In this document: positions 1-11,898 of the stretch, piece after piece
Layout: the number at the start of each line of letters is the position of its first letter
Position numbering within the stretch: the first letter of the stretch is position 1
Assembly (NCBI GenBank): GCA_964006375.1
Contig: OZ023262.1
Location: 200,532,778-200,596,777, forward strand
DNA: 64,000 nucleotides
Direction: 5' to 3'
Source: Tillus elongatus
Taxonomy: Eukaryota; Arthropoda; Insecta; Coleoptera; Cleridae
The notes under the pieces: generated by a model
Databases searched by the model: none
What the model was told of the DNA's origin: nothing
The model's input: only the letters and a program-made list of their open reading frames with translations
Position numbers and translations under genes: made by a program

Positions 1-1782
1 TATTGAAAATGCACGATGTATCATAGAATGGTAGGCTGACAGCTTTTGTGAAAAAGGGTGACATGAATCGTATGGTATGGTTGTGTCAGTGTAAGTTAGT
101 TTCCTATATATTGAAAAGTCAAATGAATTATTTTCTAACTTTCTAATTGTTAAGTCTAAAAAATTTATACAACTGTTAGCTTCTTCTTCTAAAGTAAACT
201 TAATATTTGTGTGAAAGTTATTAATAAAATTTAAAAATTCATTTAATTCTGTATGACCGCCTTGAAAACATGCTAAAATATCATCTACGTATCTGTACCA
301 AAACACAATATTATGTGAAAGTTCTGATGTTAAAATTTGGTTTTCTAAGTTTTCCATAAATATGTTGGCTAATAAAGGTGACAACGGACTACCCATAGGC
401 AGACCTTCATTTTGCATATAAATCTTATTATTAAATTTAAAATAGTTTTGTTTTATACATTCATTAAAAATATTCATTATTTCTTGTCTTTTTATGACAT
501 TTACGTTCTTTTCTATTAAAACGTTTTTTAATAGAGGTAAACATTCTTTAGGGGGTATCTTAGAATACATGCTACAAACATCAAACGAGACTAATTTACT
601 ATTTGTGGGAATAATTAAGTTATTTATTTTTTGTGTAAGTTCATAAGAATTCTTAACTGAATAATTTGGAAAGGAATTGTATTCTTTAATAAGTGAAACT
701 AGTTTGCTCGCTATCTTATGATTAGGTGTATTAACATAGCTAACTACTGGTCTCACCGGTATATTTGGCTTATGAATTTTCAGGTGGCTATATAATTTTG
801 GTGGTTGCGGGCTTTTATATAAAAGATATTTATTTTCTTGTTGACTAAACAGAGACACATTTTTAAGTTCATTTTTTAGTTTTGTCTGAAATGGGTTTGT
901 TGGGTCTCTCCTAATTTCTGTTAAATTTTCTGTAGTAATAAAATCATTAATTTTAATGTTATATGCGTCCCTACTTATAACTACAGTTGTATTTCCTGTA
1001 TCAGCTTTAGTAAAAACTAGATCATTGTCTAATATTTTATGCTGAACAGATTTTAAAATTTGAGTTTCGTTAATTTGACGTTTGTCATATTTTGAAGTTA
1101 AATGTCTTAAAAATTCACATATTTTTAATTTTTCATATTGTCTTATAGATCTGGAAGCAATTTCGGATTCAGAAGCTAATATATCTTTAATTTTGTTTGT
1201 AAATTTAAATTTTGGGCAGTATTTATATCCTTTATTTAGAAAAGAAATTTCTTCAGTTGTAAAAATTGTATCGCTTAGGTTTTCAAACCTTTTGTAAAAC
1301 TTATGTGTTTTTGGGGGAGATCTTTCTCGATTATGTAAATGTTGTGTGCTTTCTAGGTTTCTAATTTTGTTTGTCTGTATTAAGCGTTTTTTAAATTTCA
1401 ATTCACTAGCTAAAATATGTGTTTGGTCATCTAATATATCAAATTCTACTGGATGTAATTTATAAGCAAGTTCTGAATGGATTACCTTGATATAAAAAAG
1501 CAAACTATCACGAATTGAAAACCATTTCTTGGATTCTTCTTTCAGCCAGATGAAACTGGCTTTTCTAATAGCAATTTTTGATTGATTTGATGTTACAGTA
1601 GTTGTTATGATTACGTACTTCGGGATGACCTTCTTTCTTATGCATTCTTGGTTTAACCATGCATTCTTGGAAGCGTTCATCTGCTTGATTTTCAATTTTC
1701 TATACAAATGGGCAAGCTCTTCGATAGAAGACCTCTTCAATTCATTGATTGTTGTTGCCCTTACTTGGTGAAACTTGTCCAT
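1..1782 (-). CDS. Penelope-like element reverse transcriptase, partial (C-terminus off window)
   Basis: Read on the minus strand, the frame is open from an ATG at 1782 to the window edge, about 594 codons without a stop. The order of motifs is that of a Penelope-like (PLE) reverse transcriptase: SHLKIHKPNIPVRPVVS, LVSFDVCSMYSKIP, then EGLPMGSPLSPLLANIFME, and the catalytic YVDD box at about 280-291. PLE proteins copy their own RNA at chromosome nicks, and most carry a GIY-YIG endonuclease after the RT; that part would lie left of position 1 and is not seen. The frame has a stop about 65 bases upstream of the ATG, so 1782 is the first possible start in this frame, but the true start may lie in another frame further up after an old indel. 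The uninterrupted frame implies a young copy. The strand, motif order and YVDD-IL context make a LINE unlikely. Confidence 0.88.
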   Translation of the reverse strand, partial: MDKFHQVRATTINELKRSSIEELAHLYRKLKIKQMNASKNAWLNQECIRKKVIPKYVIITTTVTSNQSKIAIRKASFIWLKEESKKWFSIRDSLLFYIKVIHSELAYKLHPVEFDILDDQTHILASELKFKKRLIQTNKIRNLESTQHLHNRERSPPKTHKFYKRFENLSDTIFTTEEISFLNKGYKYCPKFKFTNKIKDILASESEIASRSIRQYEKLKICEFLRHLTSKYDKRQINETQILKSVQHKILDNDLVFTKADTGNTTVVISRDAYNIKINDFITTENLTEIRRDPTNPFQTKLKNELKNVSLFSQQENKYLLYKSPQPPKLYSHLKIHKPNIPVRPVVSYVNTPNHKIASKLVSLIKEYNSFPNYSVKNSYELTQKINNLIIPTNSKLVSFDVCSMYSKIPPKECLPLLKNVLIEKNVNVIKRQEIMNIFNECIKQNYFKFNNKIYMQNEGLPMGSPLSPLLANIFMENLENQILTSELSHNIVFWYRYVDDILACFQGGHTELNEFLNFINNFHTNIKFTLEEEANSCINFLDLTIRKLENNSFDFSIYRKLTYTDTTIPYDSCHPFSQKLSAYHSMIHRAFSI

Positions 1783-2104
1783 ACTACATACAGACTTGGA
1801 GACTACTTCTCTGGCTTCACTGTTGGTTTTTGTAGGTGAAGGACGTATCCAGCGTGTGAGCTAGCTGGAGCAAGTGGCCCTTCGAATTCTGGAAGTGCTA
1901 GGATGTTCTCCAATGTGACTATAGTTTCGCTGCTTGACAGCATTTTCAGACAGAATTCGAAGGGTCACTTGCTCCAGTTAGCTCACGCGCTGGCTATTCC
2001 TTCACCTACAAAAACCAACAGTAAAGCCAGAGAAGTAGTCTCCAAGTCTGTATGTAGTATGGACAAGTTTTTCACCAAGTGAGGGCAACAACAATCAATG
2101 AATT
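1741..2104. repeat. PLE terminal inverted repeat (pseudo-LTR-like)
   Basis: Bases 1741-1890 reappear as a reverse complement at about 1948-2104, with roughly 90% identity by eye, around a spacer of about 57 bases. The arms contain the start of the PLE coding region. PLEs often carry a partial second copy in direct or inverted order, giving terminal repeats like this. The two arms differ by small indels: one arm reads CTGGATACGTCC where the other reads CTGGCTATTCC, a one-base length change that shifts the frame. Confidence 0.8.
1914..1952 (-). ncRNA. Hammerhead-ribozyme-like motif in the PLE terminal repeat
   Basis: On the minus strand, between the inverted arms, the order is TGT, CTGAAAA, a GCTG/CAGC hairpin, GAAA, the palindrome CTATAG, TC, then ACA. 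This matches the hammerhead layout: helix I (TGT/ACA), CUGANGA core, helix II, GAAA, very short palindromic helix III, cleavage after UC. The core departs from consensus: G8 is A, and one extra base precedes helix II, so cleavage may be weak or lost. Hammerheads in PLE terminal repeats are established; calling this one is inference from the pattern. Confidence 0.5.
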
Positions 2105-3150
2105 TAATATACTTTAGTTTCCAAAGTCATCTAAACCATATTAAACAACCAATTAATACATACACAGACAAAAGTCATAAATGTATATGTGTTACCTAAT
2201 AAAACACACTGCTTGGTATATCTCCTATGCAATAGCAGCTAGAAATGGCCGAAGTGTAACTTTTTATCACCGCAAGAAAATGGTTTTCTTGAAGTTAAGA
2301 TATATCTGCCTTACAAAACTAAATTAAGACATTAATAATAACTTAGCAAAAACAACTTAAATGCAGGAAAACAAACATAAGGCAAATAGAAAGTAAGATA
2401 CGTTGTGCATGCATGCTGCAGATAAACTAGCATGGCAAAACGTTCCCACATTCCATAGACCATTTTCTCTTATTTCTTATAGCAGAACTAGTACTGCGAG
2501 ATACATTTTTAATATACATACTAGCAAATAACAAAATAACAGCGACCGCCTTGAACTTAACAAAGGACAGTGTAACATTTGCTCGCTTGAAAGGATAATT
2601 GTTCTATAATATGTGTATCATTGTAAACGACAGTACCTTACTTGTGTATAAAGTAACGTTCACATTAATTATTTTACGAGGTAATGCATGAAAACCAAGG
2701 TCTACCTATCTGGAAAAGATTACCAACTTGATTAGGAACCACAAACGGGTGTTGAATCTTTCTTCTTAAATATCTGGAGAGAACATTTTATGCACGCCAG
2801 GAGGGGAGTCCAAAGAATAATAATTAGCGCTCATTTGAAGAAATTTGTTCAAAATGCAAATGTCGGGATCTCCTCATTAGTGAATTTTTTTTAACAAAGT
2901 TCACTAAAAGCTCGACGAGAGAAGTAGAATTCGTAACGAAATGTTTGGCATGTGGGTAATTTGACACTAAAGGTGTGTAATTTTTAGGATATCGGGTTTC
3001 TCAATTAATGGTCAAGAGCAAGGTAGCAATGTCTGACAAGCAGTGTCGACGATAGTACCCATAGAAAAATAGAGATGTCTAGACTTTCTTACGTAATCGA
3101 GATAGTGACAGTAACAGATTAATCTCGTACACATTTTTGCTCCGAATCTA
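2105..3150. other. Non-coding stretch with one element end
   Basis: No gene is recognised. Positions about 2820-2912 hold a minus-strand fragment of the hairpin-ended family described below (its 5' end, with ATCTCCTCATTAGTGA followed by TTCACTAAA). The rest is AT-rich without recognisable coding. Confidence 0.6.
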
Positions 3151-3840
3151 AAATAAATACAGTGGTCTTTGAACGGAATTTCAGAGTCGTAAACAATATC
3201 CCAACTACTTATATCTGTGCGTTAAATAGTGTGAAAAATTGCTGTTGTGTAACAAACATTTTACCCAAAACAGCGATTCTACATTCTTCACAAATACTAG
3301 TAGTGGAGAGGGTGGAAAGCAATCCATGCAATAAAAAATCTAAAAATTTAGGGTGCCTCAGCGTACACACAATTAGATTTCCAAAAATTATACATGACAT
3401 TCTCAAAAATGTTCTAAACCAGAACTGGTTCAGGCTTCTCCAGAAATTTCATGTTCAGAACATGTCAAGAACCCCCTCCTAGATTCACAAACTCTGAAAG
3501 CAATTTCTTGCTAACAACCCCCAAGAATGTTACCGGACCAGTTGGGGGTGCTGGGCGGGGAAAAAGAAAAAGAAAATATGAGCGGAAAGTTCGAAAAAAC
3601 ACCTTAGTCGTACCTCAAAAACCTGCTTTTTTACATTTTCCAGCCATACCTCCTTTAAACCCTATCTATCCCGCACAGTACTCCTATTCCCTCAGGTCCC
3701 GTAACTTTGTTGAGGGCTGTTCCCAAGAAATTATTCATGTGGTTTATACATTTAGGGTGGTTGTAAGCATGCAGAAGGGGAAGGAAAACCTCCATGTAGA
3801 AGTAGCTGACCTCATCCCCACCCCACCCCCTTAGTCAAAA
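3150..3840. other. Unrecognised, less AT-rich block with overlapping open frames
   Basis: Open frames of 106 and 127 codons overlap on the plus strand and one of 65 codons on the minus strand. None shows a recognisable domain, and the plus frames contain low-complexity basic runs (KRKRKYERKVRK). The block is richer in G and C than its neighbours. It could be an old element or untranslated gene sequence; no function is proposed. Confidence 0.3.
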
Positions 3841-3882
3841 CAAGGATGAGTGTAATCTGAGAAATAGATAATGATAGGTAAC

Positions 3883-5398
3883 TTTTTTTTTAATTTCAAC
3901 AACACACCACGAGGGCTTACATCCTTAATACTATCGTACCGTGGGTGTTGACAGGGAGAAAATAGGCAACTTGTTAATTCTGGACTTGAAGGTTTGGAGG
4001 CTCGGAGGAGAAGGAAACACATGTGCCGGCAAGGAATTCCACAACTTAGAAGTCCTCGTGACAAAAGAGCGGGCATCACAAAAAGTTCTATGTCTGGTGA
4101 CCTGGACAGTAAAAGGGTGCATTCGCTCTGTTCCCCTGGTAGATCTGTTGGGGGCAGCAGGTGGGGGAACTATGGAGGAAAGCTCCTCTGAGCAGTGCCC
4201 GCGCAGATATCTATAAAATAGAGAAGGGTCACCAACGGCACGTCGGTGGGCAAGGGATGGCAGCCTTTGGGTGAGGGTAGGGTCACTGATTAGACGTATA
4301 GCTCTCTTTTGAATGGAGTCCAGGATAGCGAGTGTAGATGCGGCTGCTGCACCCCAGATGTGGGAGCAGCATTCGAGGTTTGGCCTTATTTGTGAAGTAT
4401 ATAACGTATAGAGATTAGCTGGTGAAAAGTATTTGCGAGCCCGGAAGAGGAAACCTAATTTCTTAGCAGCCGCTTCTGCAATTGATGTGACATGTTGGTG
4501 CCAATTAAGATTTCGATCCACAGAAATGCCAACAAGAGAAAATGACTTATTACTTTGAATAACTTGGTTGTTCATTGTGATGGGTCTAGGGCTGGTGTAT
4601 CTCCTATGAGAAAGAAAGCAAGACTGAGATTTGGTGGGGTTGAATTGTACAAGATTTCTACTTCCCCAGTCTAATATTTTTTGGAGATCCACGGAGACAG
4701 AACTCTCCATGAGTCTGCGATCCTCATCTAATTGGGCTAAAGAGACAGACTTAGAATATTGTATATTTGAGTGGAGGGTGCTGTCGTCCGCGTAACTGTG
4801 AAGTGGGTTGGATGTGCTAGAGAGGAGGTCATTGATGTGGAGAAGAAACAAAGTAGGGGCTAAAGCTGAACCTTGAGGAACTCCTGCATTAATTGGATAC
4901 AGTTTAGAGGAATGGCCATCCACAACAACAGAAATCCTCCTGTTGGAGAGAAAATTTGCTATCCAGGTACAAAGTTTTGGTGGTAGGCCATAGGCCGGAA
5001 GTTTATTGAGCAGCGCTGCGTGCCAGACCTGGTCGAATTCTTTGGATATGTCTAGAGCGGCAATCTGGGATTCACCGTGTAGTTCCATAGACTTGTTCCA
5101 AGAATGGGTGACAAAAGAAAGGAGGTCGGCAGTCGATCTGCGCTGACGGAATTCATACTGCCTGTTGTGAATTAGACTGTGTTTCTCCAGAAATTTTAGT
5201 AATTCGGTGTTTATATACTTTTCCATCACTTTAGAGACGACTGAAAGGAAAGAAATAGGCCTGTAGTTGCTAGGAAGCGCTTTGGATCCTTTCTTGGGGA
5301 TGGGTTGTACTCGAGCAGTTTTCCAGTTACTAGGGAATATGCCTTTATTGTAAGATATCTGAAATAGACGAGTCAGGACATAAGCAAGTTCTGGTGCA
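3883..5398 (-). mobile_element. LINE copy A, 5'-truncated, reverse transcriptase frame open
   Basis: This is a 5'-truncated copy of the LINE family seen complete at 36.7 kb. The minus-strand frame from about 5397 to the stop at 3931-3933 is open for nearly 490 codons and keeps the RT motifs ALDISKEFDQVWH, GVPQGSALAPTLF and SYADDSTLHS, then the C-terminal domain to SLSTPTVR. Codons upstream of 5398 come from flanking DNA, so an annotation starting near 5481 would be a chimera. It ends in the family tail (CCCTCGTGGTGTGTTGTTG, AAAT and an A run; reversed in the plus sequence). Compared with copy C it has no frameshift in the C-terminal domain, so it preserves the intact reading. KE replaces KA in the first RT motif. 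No clear target-site duplication is seen. Confidence 0.9.
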
Positions 5399-5754
5399 GG
5401 GAAGGGGTGTATTTGGAAAGGAATATGTAACATAGCAACCGAACGAATAGAGAAACTGCGGGAAAAAAATAAAAATTTCAACTTAATGCACGAATAAGTT
5501 TAAATAACTCGGTAAAGACAAGCAAGCATAAGGTAAAAATATTGTCAACGACTTTACCTGTCATCAGTCAATTGATCTAGAACAGCCCGTGTACTAAACT
5601 GCAATTCACCTGAAATAAGTTTTCTTCTCCAAAGCTCTTGTAACTTCAATGAAATTTGTAGTATTTTGTGATACAGTACCTGGATATAACAAACTTTGGT
5701 TTTCTACCTTCATAGAAACTTGAGATATAGATGGTAACACCTTCGAAAAAATTC

Positions 5755-5900
5755 TTCAAATGAGCGTGTATTAGCATATCTAAACCCGATCTTCAAGGTC
5801 TGTTTAAATTAAAAATATTAATATTAGTTATATGATGTACTAATAGTGTACAATTCTTATGAAAATTCACTACTATAACGCACTTGCTGCGCCCGAATTT
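5755..5900 (+). repeat. Fragment of hairpin-ended element, 3' terminus
   Basis: The stretch ends with the family 3' signature: GAAAATTCACTA, then ATAACGCACTTGCTGCG and a T run. Upstream it resembles the second subfamily found at 40.4 and 43.3 kb. Confidence 0.6.
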
Positions 5901-6000
5901 TTTTTTGAATGCCTTTATTTGTGTTTTTTTATAAAATATAACTGGCAGTTTATAGGCGTATGCCTCTGCTGATTATTGATTGTTGTAATATTGATAGCAT

Positions 6001-6126
6001 GTACAATTTGGAGAACCCAATTCATTTTTTTCAGTTTATCCATCCCTTTTGTGACGCTAACTTTGTTAGCGAAACGAACGTATGTTTAAAAACTCTATTG
6101 TGATGAATTGGGTTCTTCAGATTGTA
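6001..6126. repeat. Small hairpin repeat with decayed hammerhead-like centre
   Basis: Arms GTACAATTTGGAGAACCC and the near-complement GGGTTCTTCAGATTGTAC enclose GACGCTAACTTTGTTAGCG followed by AAAC. This is the same design as the palindrome at 60.85-61.05 kb, but the CTGATGA box is lost and the cleavage GTC has become GTA. It is best read as an older relative. Confidence 0.5.
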
Positions 6127-6164
6127 CTTATCAATGCTCACCGCAGGTTCCAATCTTCACTTAT

Positions 6165-6361
<197 letters not shown>

Positions 6362-6954
6362 AATACGTATGCATTCATGCGTAAACGTATTTCAAATCTA
6401 TATGAAAGTGTGTATATCTTGAGAAATAGTTATTGTAATATCCAAAACTTGCATACGGATATTACAGATTTATTTGTCACATTATTATCTTATGGTATAT
6501 CGCAGGTCTAATAATTAGCAACAAACAAATAATTTCGCTGCGATTTCATAAACGTACTTAAGTATAGGTTTTTACACCAAAAGGGAAACTTTCGGGCATT
6601 AAAATTACCATTATTAATAAATATATTCAATTAGAAATAATGTGCATATATTAACTCATTGAGGCTAGTGTTTCCGGTTCTCTAAATGACTAGTTAATTT
6701 AAAATTAAGAAAAGTATCAATTTAGACATTCCGTGTTGTATATGCAAATGAAAGGAAATTTCTGGTTATTATATTTATTATTTAAAAAGGTAGTGTTACG
6801 TGATAAAATGATTATTGCGCATTTTCGTAGAAAATATTCGCTCATGATAAGAACGCAAATTTCGAGTACGTACTAGGATCCCTGAAAGCAATAGTTTCAA
6901 TTTGTATAGGTTTATAGGAGCGTGATATAAATTTAATTTTTTTAATAAATTTAT

Positions 6955-7950
6955 TGACACAGCAGTTAAGAACATTCGCGAATAGATCTCATTTTTCTAG
7001 GTAATCTCCGTTTTTTGAATACATTTCCCCAACGCGTTGGAAGTTTTCTAATACCGTTATCGAAAAATTAATTTGGTCGTGTCTAAACAATTGCGCACAA
7101 ACGCTTCCACGTCTTGGTCGTCCTGCAAGTTCTTATTCTAGTGGTCCAAACACATGATAGTCACATGGTGACAGATTCGGACGATAGGGCGGATGTTCAA
7201 GTGTTTCCAAATGAAAGGTTTCAGTTTTTTTTTTTTTTTTGGGTGAAATCAGCTGTATGGGGCCAAGCGTTGCCGTGGAAAAGAATCGCTACGAATAGGA
7301 AAATCTCATCTTTTCGCCCAAAATCCGGCTTTATCAAGGAGCTGATGATAATAAGTAGTGAACCGCGTTCACTGTACGCTTTTCCTATAGGAAATCTATG
7401 AGCAGTATGCCTCTGCAACCCAAAAAAGCAGTGGTAAGAACTTTACTTGCAGAAAGAGGAGTTTTGGCTTTTCAAAGTGGGGCTTCTCCAGATTTCTCCA
7501 CTTCATGCTGGCTCGTTAATATTCTAGAATGTAATGATGCACCACGTCTCGTCGCAGGTGATAATGCGACTTAACAAATTACCCTCCTATGCTCAATATC
7601 GTGCCAAAAGCTTTTGCAAACTGAAAAACGGTTTGCTTTCTGATCTTTTGTCAGAAAGCGGGAAATCTATCTTGCTGGCACTTTTTGGTAACCCAGATAA
7701 TTTAAAACAATCGATTGTACACTTTCGTCTGATATTCTGACTGCTGCAGCAATTAGGGCTGCTGCAAAAGTCCGGTTAATGAGATCACTGACCGTACGAT
7801 TCTTTGCCTCACTGATGCTTGTCCGGTGTCGATGTGCATTATCCTAGTTTTCCACCGATTCTCGGCCACTTGAAACATGACCGTGGCCAGTAATGTTCTA
7901 GGCATTACTGTGAGACCCAACTTTTGTATAAACGCTCTAAGGTAGGAATC
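6955..7950 (-). pseudogene. Mariner-family transposase pseudogene
   Basis: Minus-strand translation pieced across frames shows mariner landmarks in order: GYQKVPAR near 7.70 kb, the first catalytic region IITCDETW near 7.56 kb, FHGNAWPHTA (family HHDNAPAHTA, with the second catalytic Asp replaced by Gly) near 7.27 kb, and LEHPPYRPNLSPCDYHVFGP near 7.15-7.21 kb, where the family has SPDLAPSDYHLF. A C-terminal tail resembling GKCIQKNGDYLEK follows. Several frameshifts and stops are present, and a T run interrupts it near 7.23 kb. Mariners move by cut-and-paste into TA sites through a DDD triad; this copy cannot do so. Terminal repeats were not identified. Confidence 0.85.
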
Positions 7951-8073
7951 AGGTTTCGGGCCTTCTCCGAAAAACTTTGGGTAGAGTATGAAAGGTAGAA
8001 GCTAGGGTGCAGACTGTGTCCGTATAATATATAGTGGCGATAAGATAGAAAACCGCGGTGTCACTGTATCCCA

Positions 8074-9000
<927 letters not shown>

Positions 9001-9009
9001 ATTCAAATT

Positions 9010-9280
9010 AATCTTTTTTCTGTGAGGCTAGATGTATTCTCACCATAATTAAAACCGCAGGCCAGTTTCGCTCTAATTAGGGCTCATAAGTACGGTATAC
9101 TAACAACAGCGAGAACACACCTATAAAGTAATACGGCTATGGTAGCCATCTTCCTAGAATACTGTGAGATGTACAACAGGGTCGCCATCTCGGTGCGGAA
9201 CCAGGTAGTATGTTGTCACGACAGCTCCAAATAACACAAAATGTCATAAAATATAGACTGTGTACAACCAACAAATAATT
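9010..9280 (+). repeat. 12-kb-type repeat, left half, split by an insertion
   Basis: This resembles the units at 11.9-13.0 kb (CTAATTAGGGCTCATAAGTACGG, GTTGTCACGACAGCTCCAAA, ATAACACAAAATGT). It stops at AACAAATAATTT, where the element at 9281 begins, and the same repeat resumes at about 10,474. The uninterrupted version is at about 12,155-12,180. Confidence 0.75.
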
Positions 9281-9410
9281 TTAGTGAATTTTCTTAAAAA
9301 AATTAACTAATAAGGAGATCCCGACTTTTGAATTTTGAAAAAATTTCTTCAAATGAGCGCTAATTAGCCTCCCCAGAACACATATCCGGGGTCAGTTTCA
9401 TTTTTTATAT

Positions 9411-9503
<93 letters not shown>

Positions 9504-10472
9504 ACACCTATAACTCTAAAAATAATAGGCAGATTTTGATTAAATTTGGTGAATACCTTTCTTTTGCGAATGGCTTGGATAAGTTCGTTAGCCACGAAAA
9601 TCAGCCCAAGTTAGCTCTGTAGGTCAACAGACAAAAAAGTTATAGGCGTTTAAAGAAAAATAAATTCGGGTTTTCCACAAAACGTCAAAGTTGCGATTTA
9701 AACGTGAAAATTGGCAACATTTAGGCAAAGAACTTGAATCTAATACGGGCTATGGAAATAAAATGTCTCAAAAATAATGTTTTACAAACCCTGAAGTCTT
9801 AGTTTCAACCGTCATTGCCCTTCATTTTATTAAAATATTTCCAGAAAATTCATTTCAAATAGACTCTTTCTCTGATGCTTGGCAGTGGCCTTAGCTATAG
9901 AGTTTATCGTTTAATGGTATATCATTTTTGTAGAATTTTCGTAAAAAATCAATAAAGCTAAATATATGTGTTATTATACAAGATATGAAAAAAAATTGTA
10001 TATATTAATTATAGGGTGTCTTGAGCTACATCTTAAAAAAATATTTCTACAAACACAGGTGGCCCATAAATCGTTGGTGATACAAATTTTCTTTTTTTTT
10101 TTAATTTTTTGCATTTTTCATCGAAATATAATGCATGCTGGTAGGAAAAAATTCTGGACGCAGCAAGTGCGTTATGGTAGCGAATTGTGATCAAATGCTT
10201 CATATTTGCATAGCTCAAGTTGCTATTAACCTATAAGGTTGATCAAGAACCGAGTTTTTTCGGGAACACTTTAAGTTTACTTTTGGAAAGTTTTGTACAT
10301 TTTCAAAGAATAAAGTTATTTTGACGAAACATGGCACATTTATTTTACTATATAGGTTATACTGGTAACCAAATTTGATGCCTGCTTTCTTAAAAAAACA
10401 CATATATTTGCTTTTAAAAACATTTTTATGAAAATTAACTACCATAACGCACTTGCTGCGTCCAGAGTTTTT
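9281..10472 (+). mobile_element. Hairpin-ended non-autonomous element, subfamily 1 (HINE-like), full copy
   Basis: The left end has TTAGTGAATTTTC followed by TTAACTAA and the block GGAGATCCCGACTTTTG. A (TA)n array lies at 9413-9490, and then the conserved ATCACACC and ATAACTC blocks. The right end has GAAAATTAACTACCATAACG, the hairpin ACGCA-CTTGC-TGCGT and CCAGAG. The last ~320 bases also carry the same hairpin inverted at about 10,155. No intact protein is encoded. The ends resemble Helentron-associated non-autonomous elements: a subterminal inverted repeat at both ends and a short hairpin near the 3' end. The flanks belong to one copy of another repeat, so the boundaries are supported by an empty site. 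Confidence 0.7.
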
Positions 10473-10473
10473 T

Positions 10474-10790
10474 AAATTGTCAGCCCTGGCCCAATTATTC
10501 CCTAATATAGGGACAATGTATGTAAGGCTAGATGTATTCATACCATAATTGCGTTCTCGCTGTAATTAGTATACCGTACTGATGAGTTCTAATTAGAGCG
10601 AAACCGGTGTGCCGTCTCTCATGGTGAAAGTACATCTCGCCTTACATACATTGTCCCTATATTAGGGAAGAAATGAGCGAGCGCTGACAATGTACAAAAT
10701 CGTTAGTTGGTTGCACACAGTCTCTATTTTATAACATTTTGTATTATTTGGAGCTATCGTGGCAACATAATACGGTATTAGAAAACTGCT
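10474..10790 (+). repeat. 12-kb-type repeat, right half, with internal palindrome
   Basis: Continues the repeat broken at 9280 (AAATTGTCAGCCCTGG...). It is itself partly palindromic: the stretch about 10,490-10,545 containing TAGGGACAATGTATGTAAGG is inverted at about 10,625-10,690. Confidence 0.75.
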
Positions 10791-11898
10791 ATAATATAAT
10801 CAAAGTGCCGTATTACAGTGGAACTTTATGTTACATAGATTATAAGAGGATTTTCCTCGATTTCCCTCATATCCCATTGTCAAAAACTTTGACCACTCCA
10901 GGAGTATACCCTTTCAAACGAGAAAAGATTTTTTTAAATTGGTCCACAATTGACGAAAATATTGGCGAGCTGACCTAAAAAAGTACATAGAGATAAAAAT
11001 ATAGCCTCCTCCTTTTTTTGAAGTCGTTTAGAAATAGGCCTGTGCTTATCGCGCTATTTTTAGATATGATGTTCATACGGCGTTTGTAGTCACCAAATCT
11101 TAAAATGAATTTAGATAATTGTTTTGTTATAATTCGGCGTTTTTATTTTACTTTAATTGATAATTATTGCTGATCACCACGACTCTTACAAAAGCGAAGT
11201 TTCCTTTAAAAATATTAACCCCTGCCGAATGATTTTACGACCTGAATTTTGTGATTGTTACAAAAGGCAGGTTCGATCGGTATGACTAATGAACTTACCT
11301 AAGCTGTTTACAAACGAAATATACCTTCCAATGTATAATCTTCCCTTTGTTAATCGCTTGGATGTGTTTGCTACCAAACCCAATGAAAACAAATTTGTAT
11401 GTCGAAAATTGATGATTTTGCCAACTTCCGTGATTTGAAATATTTTTATTACAATTGGCAACCATAAAGCACCTGCTGCGTCCAAACATATTTTAGTTCT
11501 TCTATCTTCATAAAGAAACATAACATATAATGTGGAGCGGCCCCCATTTAGAATTTATTTTAATAATTTTAAATATAATTTATTTATGTTTGCTGCTTTG
11601 TGAAACCCTGACATACTAAATACAGATGGACATATTGCGTCTCTGCCTTCACAAGTCCCCGTTGCGCCTTTGACGGCATTCCCAGGCAGAAGAAAATTCA
11701 ATTTATTTATACGCATTTATGATAACTAGGTGTACATAAAAAGTCTGAACGCAGCAAATGCGTTATGTTTCACAAAAAAATCTTTTTAATGGCAAGAGTG
11801 TCTTTTTAACGAATGGAATAAAATTTGGTTAACAGTATATCCTTCACCAAAATAACTTATTTTGCGTAAAAAAAGTAAAAAAAATACAAAAAGAAGAG
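10790..11898. other. No recognised gene; one degraded element end
   Basis: AT-rich. At about 11,455-11,490 and 11,740-11,770 there are degraded copies of the ACGCA...TGCGT terminal signature. An 79-codon frame at 10,739-10,978 overlaps repeat DNA and is not recognised. Confidence 0.5.

Noticed and set aside
3931..5481. A single 516-residue gene product
   Set aside because: The first ~28 codons lie outside the LINE and are flanking DNA read in frame by chance.
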